DNA from: Chlamydomonas sphaeroides
Taxonomy: Eukaryota; Chlorophyta; Chlorophyceae; Chlamydomonadales; Chlamydomonadaceae
Direction of reading: 5' to 3'
DNA length: 21,904 nucleotides
Assembly (NCBI GenBank): GCA_001662425.1
Contig: BDDC01001681.1
Coordinates: 1 to 21,904, forward strand
The notes below the pieces were generated by a model. It saw only the letters and a program-made list of their open reading frames with translations. It was not told where the DNA came from and did not search any database. This document shows, piece by piece, positions 9,965 to 19,400 of this stretch. The position numbers and the translations under genes were made by a program. Every line of letters starts with the position of its first letter. Position 1 is the first letter of the stretch.

Positions 9965-10023
9965 GATTACATTCCCTTTGGCGGAGGCATGCAGCAGCCC
10001 TGCCGCTTCCAGCAGCACGTCGG
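9965..10023 (+). other. Orphan exon-like segment with a cytochrome-P450-like motif
   Basis: A 59-nt open segment is bounded by CGCGCAG before and a strong donor, GTAAGT, after. It reads DYIPFGGGMQQPCR and then FQQHV. The start resembles the P450 heme-loop pattern (PFGGG..xCxG), but the Gly after Cys is missing and no neighbouring exons with P450 features could be found. It overlaps the likely 3' UTR of the minus-strand rhodanese gene. It could be a gene relic or chance. Confidence 0.2.
9967..9971 (-). terminator. TGTAA polyadenylation signal candidate for the first rhodanese gene
   Basis: TTACA on the plus strand gives TGTAA on the minus strand, about 535 nt past the stop at 10504. This is a typical distance for chlorophycean 3' UTRs. 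Confidence 0.35.
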
Positions 10024-10503
10024 GTAAGTAACGCCGCAATACGCGGCCGCCCAGCCTGCCCACAACAAGGCAGCCGCTGAAGCCGGCTCCTGTGCACCTA
10101 AGAGAACCTGGGCTTACGCCACCGGGTGCGTGCGTCCCGGATCGCTACCCTGGCCGGCAGGGTTTCTCCTCTCCGGCCACTCTGACCTCTGGGTGCGACA
10201 GCCCAGCCTGCCCCTCATGCACTCAACGCCGCTATCCAACCCCGGACATGAGCCCCGCAACGTCCGCCCACTGCTCCGAGTAAGAACTCGAACTTCATAT
10301 GATATATACTTCTGCAAGCGCTCTTGACATCAGGTGAAAGCGAGCGCGTAACCTGCAGTGCCAGCCTAAGCCAAGAGCACCTGCCCCTTCGGGGTCCCAG
10401 CTCCTCCTTGCCTCCCCACAAAGCCACATGCCAAGCAGAGCCCAGCCCGAGGCGGTCTTAAGACATATTGATGTGAAGATCCTGCGGCCTGCAGAACGGG
10501 CTC

Positions 10504-12629
10504 CTAGCCTCCGGGGACACCGCGCCCGGTAGGGAAGTTGCGCGAGGACCAGGGCGCAAAGCCGGCCTCCAGCGCATACAGCTTGATGTCGGGGTACTCC
10601 GCCGACGACCTGAAGTAGGCGCCTGCGGGGCATTTGCAGTAGCGCGGGTTGTTGAGGACCAATGATACACAGAAACGGGCGCGTGTGTGTGTGTGGGGGT
10701 GTTCGCAACAACAAGTGGCGGTGCAGGACGGGCCGGCATGCGTGTGGTTGCACCGGCGCATGCAGTGCACATGCGGCCATGAGGCCCGTGATCGCCCGCG
10801 AGGGCGTTGCACAGCCCACAAGGCCCGAGACAGGGTCCCTATTCTCGACGTGAAGGGCCCCCCCCGACGCCATGCAGTCGCCGGCAGCATGGGGCCGTGC
10901 CGCCCGGCTACGCGGCACACCGGCCTATCCCCACAGCAGCTCGCAGCAGCTGCCCCCGCGGCGCCGAGCTCACATGCGGTGCGCGACTTGTCGCCACTGC
11001 CGCCCGAGCCGTAGCACCTGCAGCGGCGAGGGCAGGGGCGGCATGCGGGGATGGATGGGCCGCCGCGGCACGGGGTGCTGCGGTGCGGGGCTAGCGCAGG
11101 GCGCTGCCCTCGCGGCACGGGGGCCTCTACATGACAGCCACGCCGCGCCTGGGGGGGGGGGGCTCCCTACGCAGCGGGACCCACATGATGTTGCGTCGCT
11201 TGCTGATGTATGGCTGCGGGTGTGGGGCAGGGAAGGGGGCGGGGGCGCCATGCGGGCTGGGGCCGAGGTTGCCAGGAGCCCGGGCGGCGGCCGTGCGCTC
11301 CAGCGCGCGAGCCCGACCCGGCGTCTCAGGTACCCTACCCTTACTCCCACACTGATTTATCATCAAACTGCCACACACGACATCGCCTTGCGGCCTGGTG
11401 GCGGAGGCAGGTGGTCCTAGACCCTGGACGCCCCGTCCCCTTAATTCACCCTAGGCGGCCCCGCCCCAGGGTACTTATTTCTAGTTCTATTTCCTTGCGG
11501 CCTCCCGGCACGCTCCCTGCCTCCCGGCACGCACCGGCGCCAAGCACCCAGAGCCTCCGCTCGTGCTCCTCCCGCCGTACGCCCCTGCCTGCCGTACCCC
11601 CGTACCGTACTGCACCGTACCTGGCCCAGGTTGATGGCCTGCCGCACCAGGGCGAAGGGTAGGCACAGCGCGCCCTGGATGCGGCGCGTCTCGCAGTCGC
11701 GCTTCTCGCGGGTGTCGATGATGGTCACATTCTGTGCGCAGGGCGTGCAGCGCACAGGACGGAGGCCCATGTCGTGTGGTGCACAGAGGGCGCGGGATGG
11801 GTGGATGGTTGCACTGTTGACATCATGCTCTCCCCCAGGGGATGCGCGAGGCGGGTGCAGCGCAAGGCAGGTGCAGCGGTGGCTTGGTGAGCGGCGTGTG
11901 CGCATGTGGTCGAGTGCGGGAGCGCGAGCTTGGTGGTCAGATTCACGCGCGCCAGCTTGACAGGGATGCGATGGCGCGGGCCAACGTCGCCGAGGGGCCC
12001 AGATGCGTGCCCCGTACCCGGGTGTCGTACCTTGCCGTCGTACAGCTGCTTGGCCTCCGTTACATCCACGACCTGCCGCGGCACGGGCGGCGGACCGCGA
12101 GGGCTTGCGTGCAGAGGTGGTGCGTGGGGAGGGCGGCGTCACAGGAGCACAGCGGCAGAACGCCGGCGCACTGTGTACATTTTCCGTGCTGCAATGGGGC
12201 GCTGGGGGCGTCTCTTGGGCCGAGGGGGGCCGAGGCTGTGTTGCGCCGTTGCGCTCGCCGGCGCCGTGACCTGGGCACGGAGGCCAGCTAGGCAGTGCTA
12301 GGCCATGGCGGTCGGCCGCAGCGCCCGCCATAGCAGTATCACCTTTCCACGCTCACCTTGACGGCACGGAGTGCCCTGTCGGTGTTTGCTTCTGAGGTGC
12401 GGAGGGGCAGCGTGAGCGTGGGCCATGTCGCTGGTTGGGTAGGCAGTTGACGCTCAATACTGGACTTTTAGCGCCCACATTTAGGCAGTATCGTGCTTCA
12501 TACAATTGTCTGAGGTTCGTCTGGGCGATGTCGCGTAGGGTACGCAACTCAGCACAACGCTTCACCTCCTTGGCAGCACAGGAGCGCACGAAACGCACCT
12601 GCCGCACCGAAGAGCAGTATCAACACCAT
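10504..12629 (-). CDS. Rhodanese-like single-domain protein lacking the catalytic Cys
   Basis: Seven exons (high to low): 12629-12599, 12391-12357, 12072-12031, 11731-11621, 11213-11185, 11017-10974 and 10622-10504, joining in frame to 136 residues. The start is the first ATG after an in-frame upstream TAG; the 10-residue first exon (MVLILLFGAA) is the least certain part. The rhodanese fold is seen in VVDVTEAKQLYDGK, NVTIIDTREKRDCE (the usual LIDVRExxE strand), RIQGALCLPF (usual HIxGAxxxP) and KLYALEAGFAPW (usual LxGGxxxW). The active-site strand reads NIMCYGSGGSGDKSRTAC, where the neighbouring paralogue has NVACYC: Gly86 sits at the catalytic Cys position and the loop is longer. Sulfurtransferase activity is therefore doubtful; a binding or regulatory role is possible. 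It lies downstream of, and on the same strand as, a second rhodanese gene. No transit peptide is clear. Confidence 0.85.
10683..10694. repeat. GT dinucleotide run in rhodanese intron
   Basis: Six GT units followed by a G run lie in the intron between exons 11017-10974 and 10622-10504. Confidence 0.9.
11151..11162. repeat. G12 homopolymer in rhodanese intron
   Basis: Twelve consecutive G (C on the coding strand) begin about 20 nt past the donor of exon 11213-11185. The run is intronic, so a length error here would not shift the protein frame, but it is a likely site of sequencing error. Confidence 0.95.
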
Positions 12630-13811
12630 AGCTGCAGCCTGCAGGGATGGGCGACAAGGCCGGAAAGCAAGTGCATGCGAACGAACCGGTGAATTTAAGC
12701 TGTCCCGATTGCAAGCGCTACACAGCACGCGATGAATTCAACAGCTGAGCTAGCATAGGCGTCTGCCCAAACTCGCCAGGCAGCCGCTGCGGTGAATGGC
12801 GCTGCGCATGGCCTGGCGCTTGGCTACGTTTACACGATGTAAGATGTATTTTCGCCGTCACAGAATAGCTGTTGGGGTATCCTGGGCATAGCGATGCGCT
12901 TGTAAGCTGGATTCGCTTGTGCCGCCCGCCATCCCGTACCACGTCCGGGCGCAGGAACCCCGCTCGCAGTCGCAAGCTGGCGCTGCTTTCCTGCAGTGCC
13001 GGGCCGCTGTGAAACACATACTGCCGCACAAACACATATCGAGGGCTGCACTCGTCCCTGCGCGCCCGGGATTGCGCACCCAGGCCCACCACGGCCCATC
13101 CCTTGCACTGAAGAACCGGCGTGGCCAACCCCTTGATGTGAGTGTCGCGCTTTACTTTGGCCGCTCTAAACAGGTCCACGCTTCCCTTCAACCCCGTGGA
13201 ACTGTTGGGCCGCAAAGTCCAGGCCCTCTTACAGCGCAGCATAACACGTACCCCACTTGGCAGATGCCCATTGTAACAGGAGTTAAGCAGTTAACCTGCT
13301 TCGGTGCGTCAGGAGAGCGCACCTCGTAGTAGACGACGGGGATGCCAAGCTCCGGTGGAAACGGGGCTCCCGACTGCATCCACGAACGATGGCGCCCGGC
13401 CTTTGAACCGGGGCACACGGTAGTAGGAGTAGTGTGTCTCGCTAGCTTACCGCGGCTGGCCGACCCACGCCACCCAAATGGGCTTGCGGCAGATGTGCCG
13501 TAAGATTGGGCACGAACCCTACGGGTTCTCCCAGGGGTGTCCCGGTCGGTGCCGGCCGTGTGGGCTCCGCCCACACCCATAAGCTCCAGCCAGCCCCGTC
13601 GCAGCACAAAAGGGCACCAAGGCCTGGGCTGGCCGTTGCATGGCCGCGGCCCTTGCCGCCATCAAGCACAGCACAACACATCACAGCGACAGCGCCCCTG
13701 CTGCCCACACGCCGCAGTCGCCACTCAGAAAACCCCACCGCCAGCTGTCTCAGTGTCTCAGCGGCACGGGCCCAACGACAGCAGCTGCGCCCCCCAGCTG
13801 CCAGCACGCCG
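12630..13811. other. Intergenic region between the tandem rhodanese genes
   Basis: About 1.2 kb between the stop of the upstream rhodanese gene (13812) and the start of the next (12629). It should contain the 3' UTR of the former and the promoter of the latter. TTACA at 12830-12834 (TGTAA on the minus strand) is a possible but distant polyadenylation signal. Exon-like islands at 13323-13373 (minus, ...GIPVVYYE|gtgcgc) and ending near 13451 (CGCG|gtaagc) cannot be tied to a gene. Two strong hairpins are listed separately. Confidence 0.5.
13514..13576. other. Two close inverted repeats (hairpins) downstream of the second rhodanese gene
   Basis: GAACCC-TAC-GGGTTC at 13514-13528 and GTGTGGGC-TCC-GCCCACAC at 13558-13576 are perfect inverted repeats with 6- and 8-bp stems and 3-nt loops, 29 bp apart. 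They would fold in the 3' UTR about 240-300 nt past the stop at 13812. A role in mRNA 3' processing or stability is only a guess. Confidence 0.6.
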
Positions 13812-15655
13812 CTAGACGCCCCGCCGCTCGTCCTGCTCAGACGTCTCCGTGGGGTAGCCGGCAGCAGTCCAGGCGGCAAAGCCTCCCTGCGGCGCAGCGG
13901 GACGGGGCCGGCGGGGTGGAGCACGAGCTGCCGTGCGTTACCCCTGATGCTCATAGCGGCACCGCAACCCAATGCCGTGGGTACCCCTGATGCGCAGCCT
14001 CAGGACGCGACCGGCCGACCACCTGGGCCTGGGGCCCCTGGTGGCCGCAGCTAGCTTGTCGGCCGACATGGGTCGCACGGCGGGGCCGCTATGGAGCCAG
14101 GCTTGCAACAGGAAGCGGCAACAAGGCGCTTCGGTGGCCGCTGGAGGCCTTCAGCCGTGCAGGGCCGTGCCGTGCCGTGCCGCACAGGGCTGGGGGCCGT
14201 GGGCGCACCTCGAGTGCGTAGAAGGTGACGTCCTTGTAGGCGGCCAGGCGGGCGAACTCGCTGCATGCAGACACCGCCGTCGCCGTGACTGCGCACATGC
14301 GTGGGCATGGGAGTGGGGGACAGGGATTCAGGGGATATGGGTAGGCGGGGCAAGGCAGTCAGGCACATGGTCGAGGTCAGGAACAGGGGCATGAGTAGCG
14401 CGTGCAACTCGGCCGCCCCCGCATCTTGGGCTTGGGCGACCCACGGGGTCCGGGCGTTGCATCCAGGATGGAGGCCACGCCTGGCCGGGGCAGCCCACAG
14501 TCGACACGGCAGGGTCCGCAGCCAGGCCCGCTGCCCGGCAGCCTCCGAGCGCCCCATGCCCCGCCTTGCGGGCTGGCGCCAGCAACCGCCTTGGATGCTG
14601 TGGCGGTGGCCTGTCCGGCTTCTCGTTACGTGGTGGGCGGCGCTCTGCCTGCGCACGCAGCCCGGGCCCTTCCCTCCATGGTCCGAGCACAGGCGCCTCC
14701 CAATGCGCCGCCGCCTTACTCGTGCAGTAGCAGGCCACGTTGCGCTTGGGGGTGACGCCGCGCTTCTTGCTGTCAAAGCGCGCCGCCACGGTCCGCGCGT
14801 CCACGGACGGCACGTTGCGTGAGCCGGGGACGTGCGACACGGTGTATAGCGAGGCCGGGCGCACGTCTGCGGGGCGGGCGTGGGGGGAGGGCGAGGGGCC
14901 GGTGAGGATTGAGACGAGCCGAGCCAGCTGGGCGCGGGACGCAGGCCTTGGTTGCGTTGAGGAGGGGAGAGCAGCGGGCGCGTAGCGTCGTATGCTGACT
15001 TGCAGACTAGGGAGCCATTATGTGACGGAGTACTAGGCATGGGGTTGGCACCTCCCGCGCAATGGCGCACCCAGGATGCTGCAGTTGGCCTTCCTGACGT
15101 TGCCCTGGCCCTTGAACCAAATGGCGTGAAAGGTGGTGGCGTTGACCACCCTGCGGGTACGTGCCGAGGGAGCAACAACTTGACTTACAACCTCCGAGCG
15201 GAGGCCCGGGCCCACCACCCTGAGGTGTCATGCTAGGCGTCGGACCCTTGCAGAGTGGCGCGTGTAGCAGGGCCGGCCAGGACGCGGCGTGTACACGGCC
15301 GGCTGCGGCTGGCTGCGGTAAACGAGCAACGACGCAGGTCTGCCGTGCCGCCTTCCGGATTCCGTTTTTTGGGTCTGGAAGGACTTATAGCTTGTGGGGA
15401 ACTGGAGAACTGCGCGCGTACCGGATCGCTGGCGGGTTGGGGTTGACCCGCTGGGCAGACACTGCGGGTGGTGAGGAGGAAACCGGGGGCCCGGCCGGTC
15501 AACATACATCACTGAGCGTCCGAAGGGGAGGCTCGCGACTTTATGGTAGGCCGCCCGCCAAAGTGCGGTCCCGGCAAAGCGAAATCATACCTTGCATGCT
15601 GGCGATAGCCAGCAGCGCCAGGGCCTGCAGGCACGCGTGCGCACGACAAACGCAT
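13812..15655 (-). CDS. Rhodanese-like single-domain protein with catalytic Cys but altered loop
   Basis: Five exons (high to low): 15655-15591, 15150-15071, 14866-14720, 14288-14209 and 13886-13812, joining in frame to 148 residues. The start is the first ATG after an in-frame TGA. MRLSCARVPAGPGAAGYRQH is Arg/Ala-rich and could be a short organelle-targeting peptide. The rhodanese core is NCSILDVRPASLYTVSHVPG (LDVR strand and HVPG turn), NVACYC with Cys96 at the catalytic position, and FYALEGGFAAWTAAGYP, the classical ending. In active rhodaneses the loop runs CxxxxR(S/T); here it reads CTITATAVS, so the sixth position is Thr101, not Arg. This may weaken or redirect persulfide chemistry. The next gene on the same strand is a relative that lost the Cys instead. 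Sulfur transfer, arsenate or Cdc25-like activity cannot be assigned. The exon 3-exon 4 join falls right inside the active loop (T97|I98) and deserves cDNA support. Confidence 0.87.
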
Positions 15656-16434
15656 CGACAGCCATGCGTCATTGCACACCGCTCATGCATCCTTACCAGG
15701 ACCGCGTGGCACATGCGTGCAGCCATCGCTGAGCACTATAGAAGTAGGCGACGGGTGCGGGTGCGTGCGTGCGCGCGTGCACACCACAAGCCAGGAATAG
15801 TCGAGTTGGCTTTCTATATGTAGCGACGGGCGTGAGCACGGATGTATGTGACGTCTGCGATACACTTTGTGGTGACTCTTGTGCGCGTATCATGCTGTGC
15901 GGCGAAACCGTTGTAGCACGCGCCGTCCCCGCCGTGCTCGCCTCGATAACCACTCACGTCCTCGGCAAGACTGGTTCATGCGGAGCATCACTGCCTATCA
16001 AGCAATCAAGGACTCCGCGTATGGACAGGCGTCAGTCGTCGACCCTGAAGGTCACGCCCTGCCCCCCCAGGACCTGCGCCTGCTCCTGTCCCGCGCCTGC
16101 TCCTGTCCCGCTCCGCACGGGCTCCCCTGCGGCACACGTGCGTGCCTGTCGCAGCCCCCCGACCCTGTGCCCCTGCGGCTCCAGATCGTGCTCCGAGCAG
16201 CCCTAATCCAATGATGCAGAGCTCACGCAGCTCGCAGGGCCCCGTGCGCGCGTCCCGCCCCCACAATGCACTCCGGAATGCACCCATCCGCGTGCGCGCC
16301 GCCGCCCCTGCCCGCTCTCCATGCCTTCCAGTCACCCTACCGTCCCAAGCCCGCTGCACAACCGCTCCACTCCCCCACCAACGCGCCGCCTTCGCCCCCG
16401 GCCCCGCAGGCCGCCCCTGCGCCCCTCCGCCGCC
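15656..16434. other. Intergenic region between the rhodanese start and the gelsolin stop
   Basis: Both flanking genes are on the minus strand. This 0.8 kb should hold the 3' UTR of the gelsolin gene and the promoter of the rhodanese gene. A GTGC/GC-rich alternating tract (15755-15780) and a tandem CTGCTCCTGTCCCG duplication (16079-16110) are seen. I found no TGTAA for the gelsolin gene and no supported ORF. Confidence 0.5.
15735..15743 (-). promoter_or_regulatory. TATA-like box upstream of the second rhodanese gene
   Basis: On the minus strand this reads TTCTATAGT, about 80 bp before the start codon at 15655. It is a short AT-rich motif in GC-rich surroundings. A second candidate, ACATATAGA, lies near 15814-15822. 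Confidence 0.3.
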
Positions 16435-19400
16435 CTAGGAGCTGCCCTTGCCAACGGACACGGCGCGCACGCGCTCCGCGTACACGTCGGGGATGGACTT
16501 GACCGCGCTGGCGTCCCAGCCGGGGAAGTGCGCGGTGAAGAAGTGCGGCTCCTGGCCGCTCTCCACCTCGACCAGCAGCACGCCGCCGCTGCGGCCGGCG
16601 GCCGCCAGGTAGCGATTGGCCACGTCGCGGCCGCGGGGGCGCTCGGTGTGCTTGCAGGTGGCGCCGTACCACACGAACAGCTGGCGGGCGGGGAGGGGAA
16701 CGGGGAGGCGGCGAGGGAAGGGAGGAGGGGCGTTGGGGCGTGGCGATGAGGGGGTCGCGGAGGGTGTGCAGGGCTGGCTGGGCCGGCAGCGGCTGTCCGC
16801 GAAAGCCCGGAATTCCCTCCAGTTACTCCGACTGGGCCGGCGGTCCGGTCCTGCCCCGCCCTCCGCACCTCCTTGCCGGCGTCCAGCAGCATGACGTCGT
16901 CGTTTGACAGCGTGTCCTGCGAGCAGGAGGCAGGCAGGCAGGGAGAGAGGGCGCAGGGGCTGAGCTGGCGGGCGGCAAGGGAGGTTCCGCCGCGCGTGAA
17001 TGCGCGAGGGCAGCTGCACCTAGGCGCTCACAGCCCACCAAGGCCCTGTGCGGGCTAGCTGGGGTTTGGCCTCCCTGTCCGCCCTGCCTGCGCCTCTCCG
17101 GGCCCCTGGGCCGCGCACCTTCTCGCAGCCCCGGACCCCCAACCCCACCTGCGAAAAGGTGGTGTGCATCTCGACCTTGAGCCCGCGGCCCGCGCAGTCG
17201 CGCAGGTGGAACAGCTTGGGCGCACCGCCGCCGCGTCGGCCGCCCGCCGCGGCCGCGTACTCGCCGCGGCCGCCCAGCGCCTCCCAGAACGCCGCCGGCT
17301 CCGCGTGCTCCTGAGGGCATGGGACGGGCCGTAGCGACAGTGGGCGCGAGTTGCGAATGCCGCCATCTGTGCTGCTTGTCCCCGCTCTGGCCTCGCCATC
17401 CTCCCCGCCTGTGCCACTGGGCGCTCTGGTTGTGCGTCTGGCCGCTCGAGGTCAACAGGCCGGTGGGCAGGGGGAGGGAGGCGCGGCTGTGCCGAGCGTG
17501 TGGGGCTGAAGGTGCGGTTGAGGATGAGCGTCGTGTCATCATGGGTTGCGTGGCATACCGGTATGCGGGCATGAGAGCGCTCTTGTGGGGGCTGGGGGCT
17601 GTCCATGTACTCCCGGGCTCGTTTGGATGTGCACGCCCGATGAGAAAGGGCTTGTATCGCTACTTGCTCATCGCTCAACCCAGCAACCGAGCAGCCCGGC
17701 CCGGCTCGGGCCCAGCCCGGCCCACACCGGCGCGCTGCAAGGCTGACCTGCCAAACCCTACTCAAACTACACGCTCGTCCTCCGACAGGCTTTCCCCACA
17801 CAGCCCGGCGCACCTCGACGCGCTGCACGGTGCCGCCGCCCGCCGCCAGCGCCGGCGCCACGGCCGCCGCCACCTCCTTCTCGCCCTCGGACGCGCCCGA
17901 GCCCAGCCACAGCAGCACCGGCTCCGGCGCCGCCGGCGTGGCGCTGATGGGCGCGGCGCGCTCCAGCACAAAGCAGTCGCCGCCGCAGAGGCTGGCCGCG
18001 GAGGCGGTCACCTCCACTGCGGAGTGGTGCGGGTGGAGGGAAAGGCAGGGGCCGGGGCGCGAGGTTGGGAGGCGGGCGACCCGGGGTTCTCGAGGGAGGC
18101 AGCAGCTCGTGACTCGCTGTGACGAGCGGCCGCAGCGCGCCGCCGCGTGGCAACCGGTACTGCAACCACGACACACAGGCACTCCGCACCCGCGTGCGCC
18201 AGAGCCACCGCCTCGCCCTTGACCTGCAGCATGAGGGTACCGCGGCGGCGATTGGCGTCGAGCGCAGACGACCAGAGCAGCGGCGCGCCCTTGCTTGGTG
18301 TCCCTCCTTTGCTTCCCTTCACCCAGCACGACGCTGAGGCCAGCGTGTGCTCCAGTACGTCGGCTCAGTCACCCTGCGCCCTGGCCCTATCTGCATCGCT
18401 CCTCCCAGCACACACACACCCCACCGGCCTGCCCCGTGGCCCACCTGGTACAGGTGCACCCCGGGCGGCGAGCGGCCGGGCGCCAGGTTGGAGGGCCGAG
18501 GGCCGTGGCGCACGATCATGGCGCCCCTGGAGACAGGAGCGGGACACGGCAGGGCGGCAGGCGGGTACCAAGGGCACTGCGTGTCAACACACGCGCGCAT
18601 CGCTACCCAGGGCGATGCGCGCGCCCGGCGTACGCAGCCGCTGCTGCTCACGCCTCACGCCTTGCGCCCGCGCCTGCGCGCCTCACAGTACCGTGCTCCC
18701 TCTTCCAGGGCGTTCCGAACCCGAGCAAACCCGGCGCCCTGCCATGCGCAGTCGCTGCTACCCCTCCTCGCGCCTGCGCCGGCCGCAGCGCCCCTGCCTC
18801 ACTTGAACAGGCGCACGAAGTGGGATGGCTCCAGGTTCTGCTCCACGCGCACCAACGAGGAGCGGCCCGAGTACCTGCGGCCGCACAGCCCGGGCGATCA
18901 AGCGGAGTAGAGCAGCACCGGTGCCGTTCTAGCAGCCCGGACACCCGCGCCTCTCAGGGCTGCCGCAGCCCTGCGCCCGCCTTGCTGTCCCCGCTCGGCC
19001 AGTCTTGGAGGCGGACGCGAGCACCCTCGTCCCCTCTGCCCTCCCCTCGCCCACGCCCCAGCTCACTTGGCCTTGTGCATGTCCGCCGCCATGACCGCAG
19101 AGGCGCCCTGCTCGATGTTGCCGCAGTGGCGGCCCTGCCAGGTGTACACCGCGTAGCGAGCGTCCGAGGCGTCTGGGCGCGGGGAGGAGACGGAGAGGGC
19201 AGGCAGGGCCGGGAGGGGAGTGAGCCGGGAGGGGAGGGGAGCGAGCTGTGAGGAGCGGGCGTGCACGTGCGAAGGCGCGGTCATGTGCCCTTGCCCTCGC
19301 GCTGCCAAACCCCCGCAGCGCCGCTCCCGCGCCCTCGCGCCTGTGCTGCCGCTCGCCTGCGTGCTGCTGCGTGCCGCTGCGTGCTGCCCCCACCTGCGCT

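Larger units (their letters stand above)
9722..10503. other. Intergenic region between the SDR start and the first rhodanese stop
   Basis: Both flanking genes are on the minus strand, so this stretch should hold the 3' UTR of the rhodanese gene at 10504-12629 and the SDR promoter. It contains AT-rich pockets at 9780-9810 and 10293-10312 (CATATGATATATAC), a TGTAA signal on the minus strand at 9967-9971, and a plus-strand exon-like segment described separately. No complete gene is seen. Confidence 0.55.

Noticed and set aside
12718..13242. Minus-strand ORF of 174 codons between the rhodanese genes
   Set aside because: No recognisable domain or splice structure; it lies in a probable 3' UTR and promoter region.
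13385..13430. tRNA-like B-box (GGTTCAAAGGCC on the minus strand)
   Set aside because: No acceptor stem, anticodon arm or A-box at proper spacing could be folded around it.
14051..15178. Minus-strand ORF of 375 codons over the second rhodanese gene
   Set aside because: It is in the wrong frame for the phase-consistent rhodanese exons and runs through their introns.
17055..18329. Long minus-strand ORF of 424 codons across gelsolin exons
   Set aside because: It reads through two introns in frames that do not match the gelsolin exons, shows no domain of its own, and is open only because stops are rare in GC-rich DNA.
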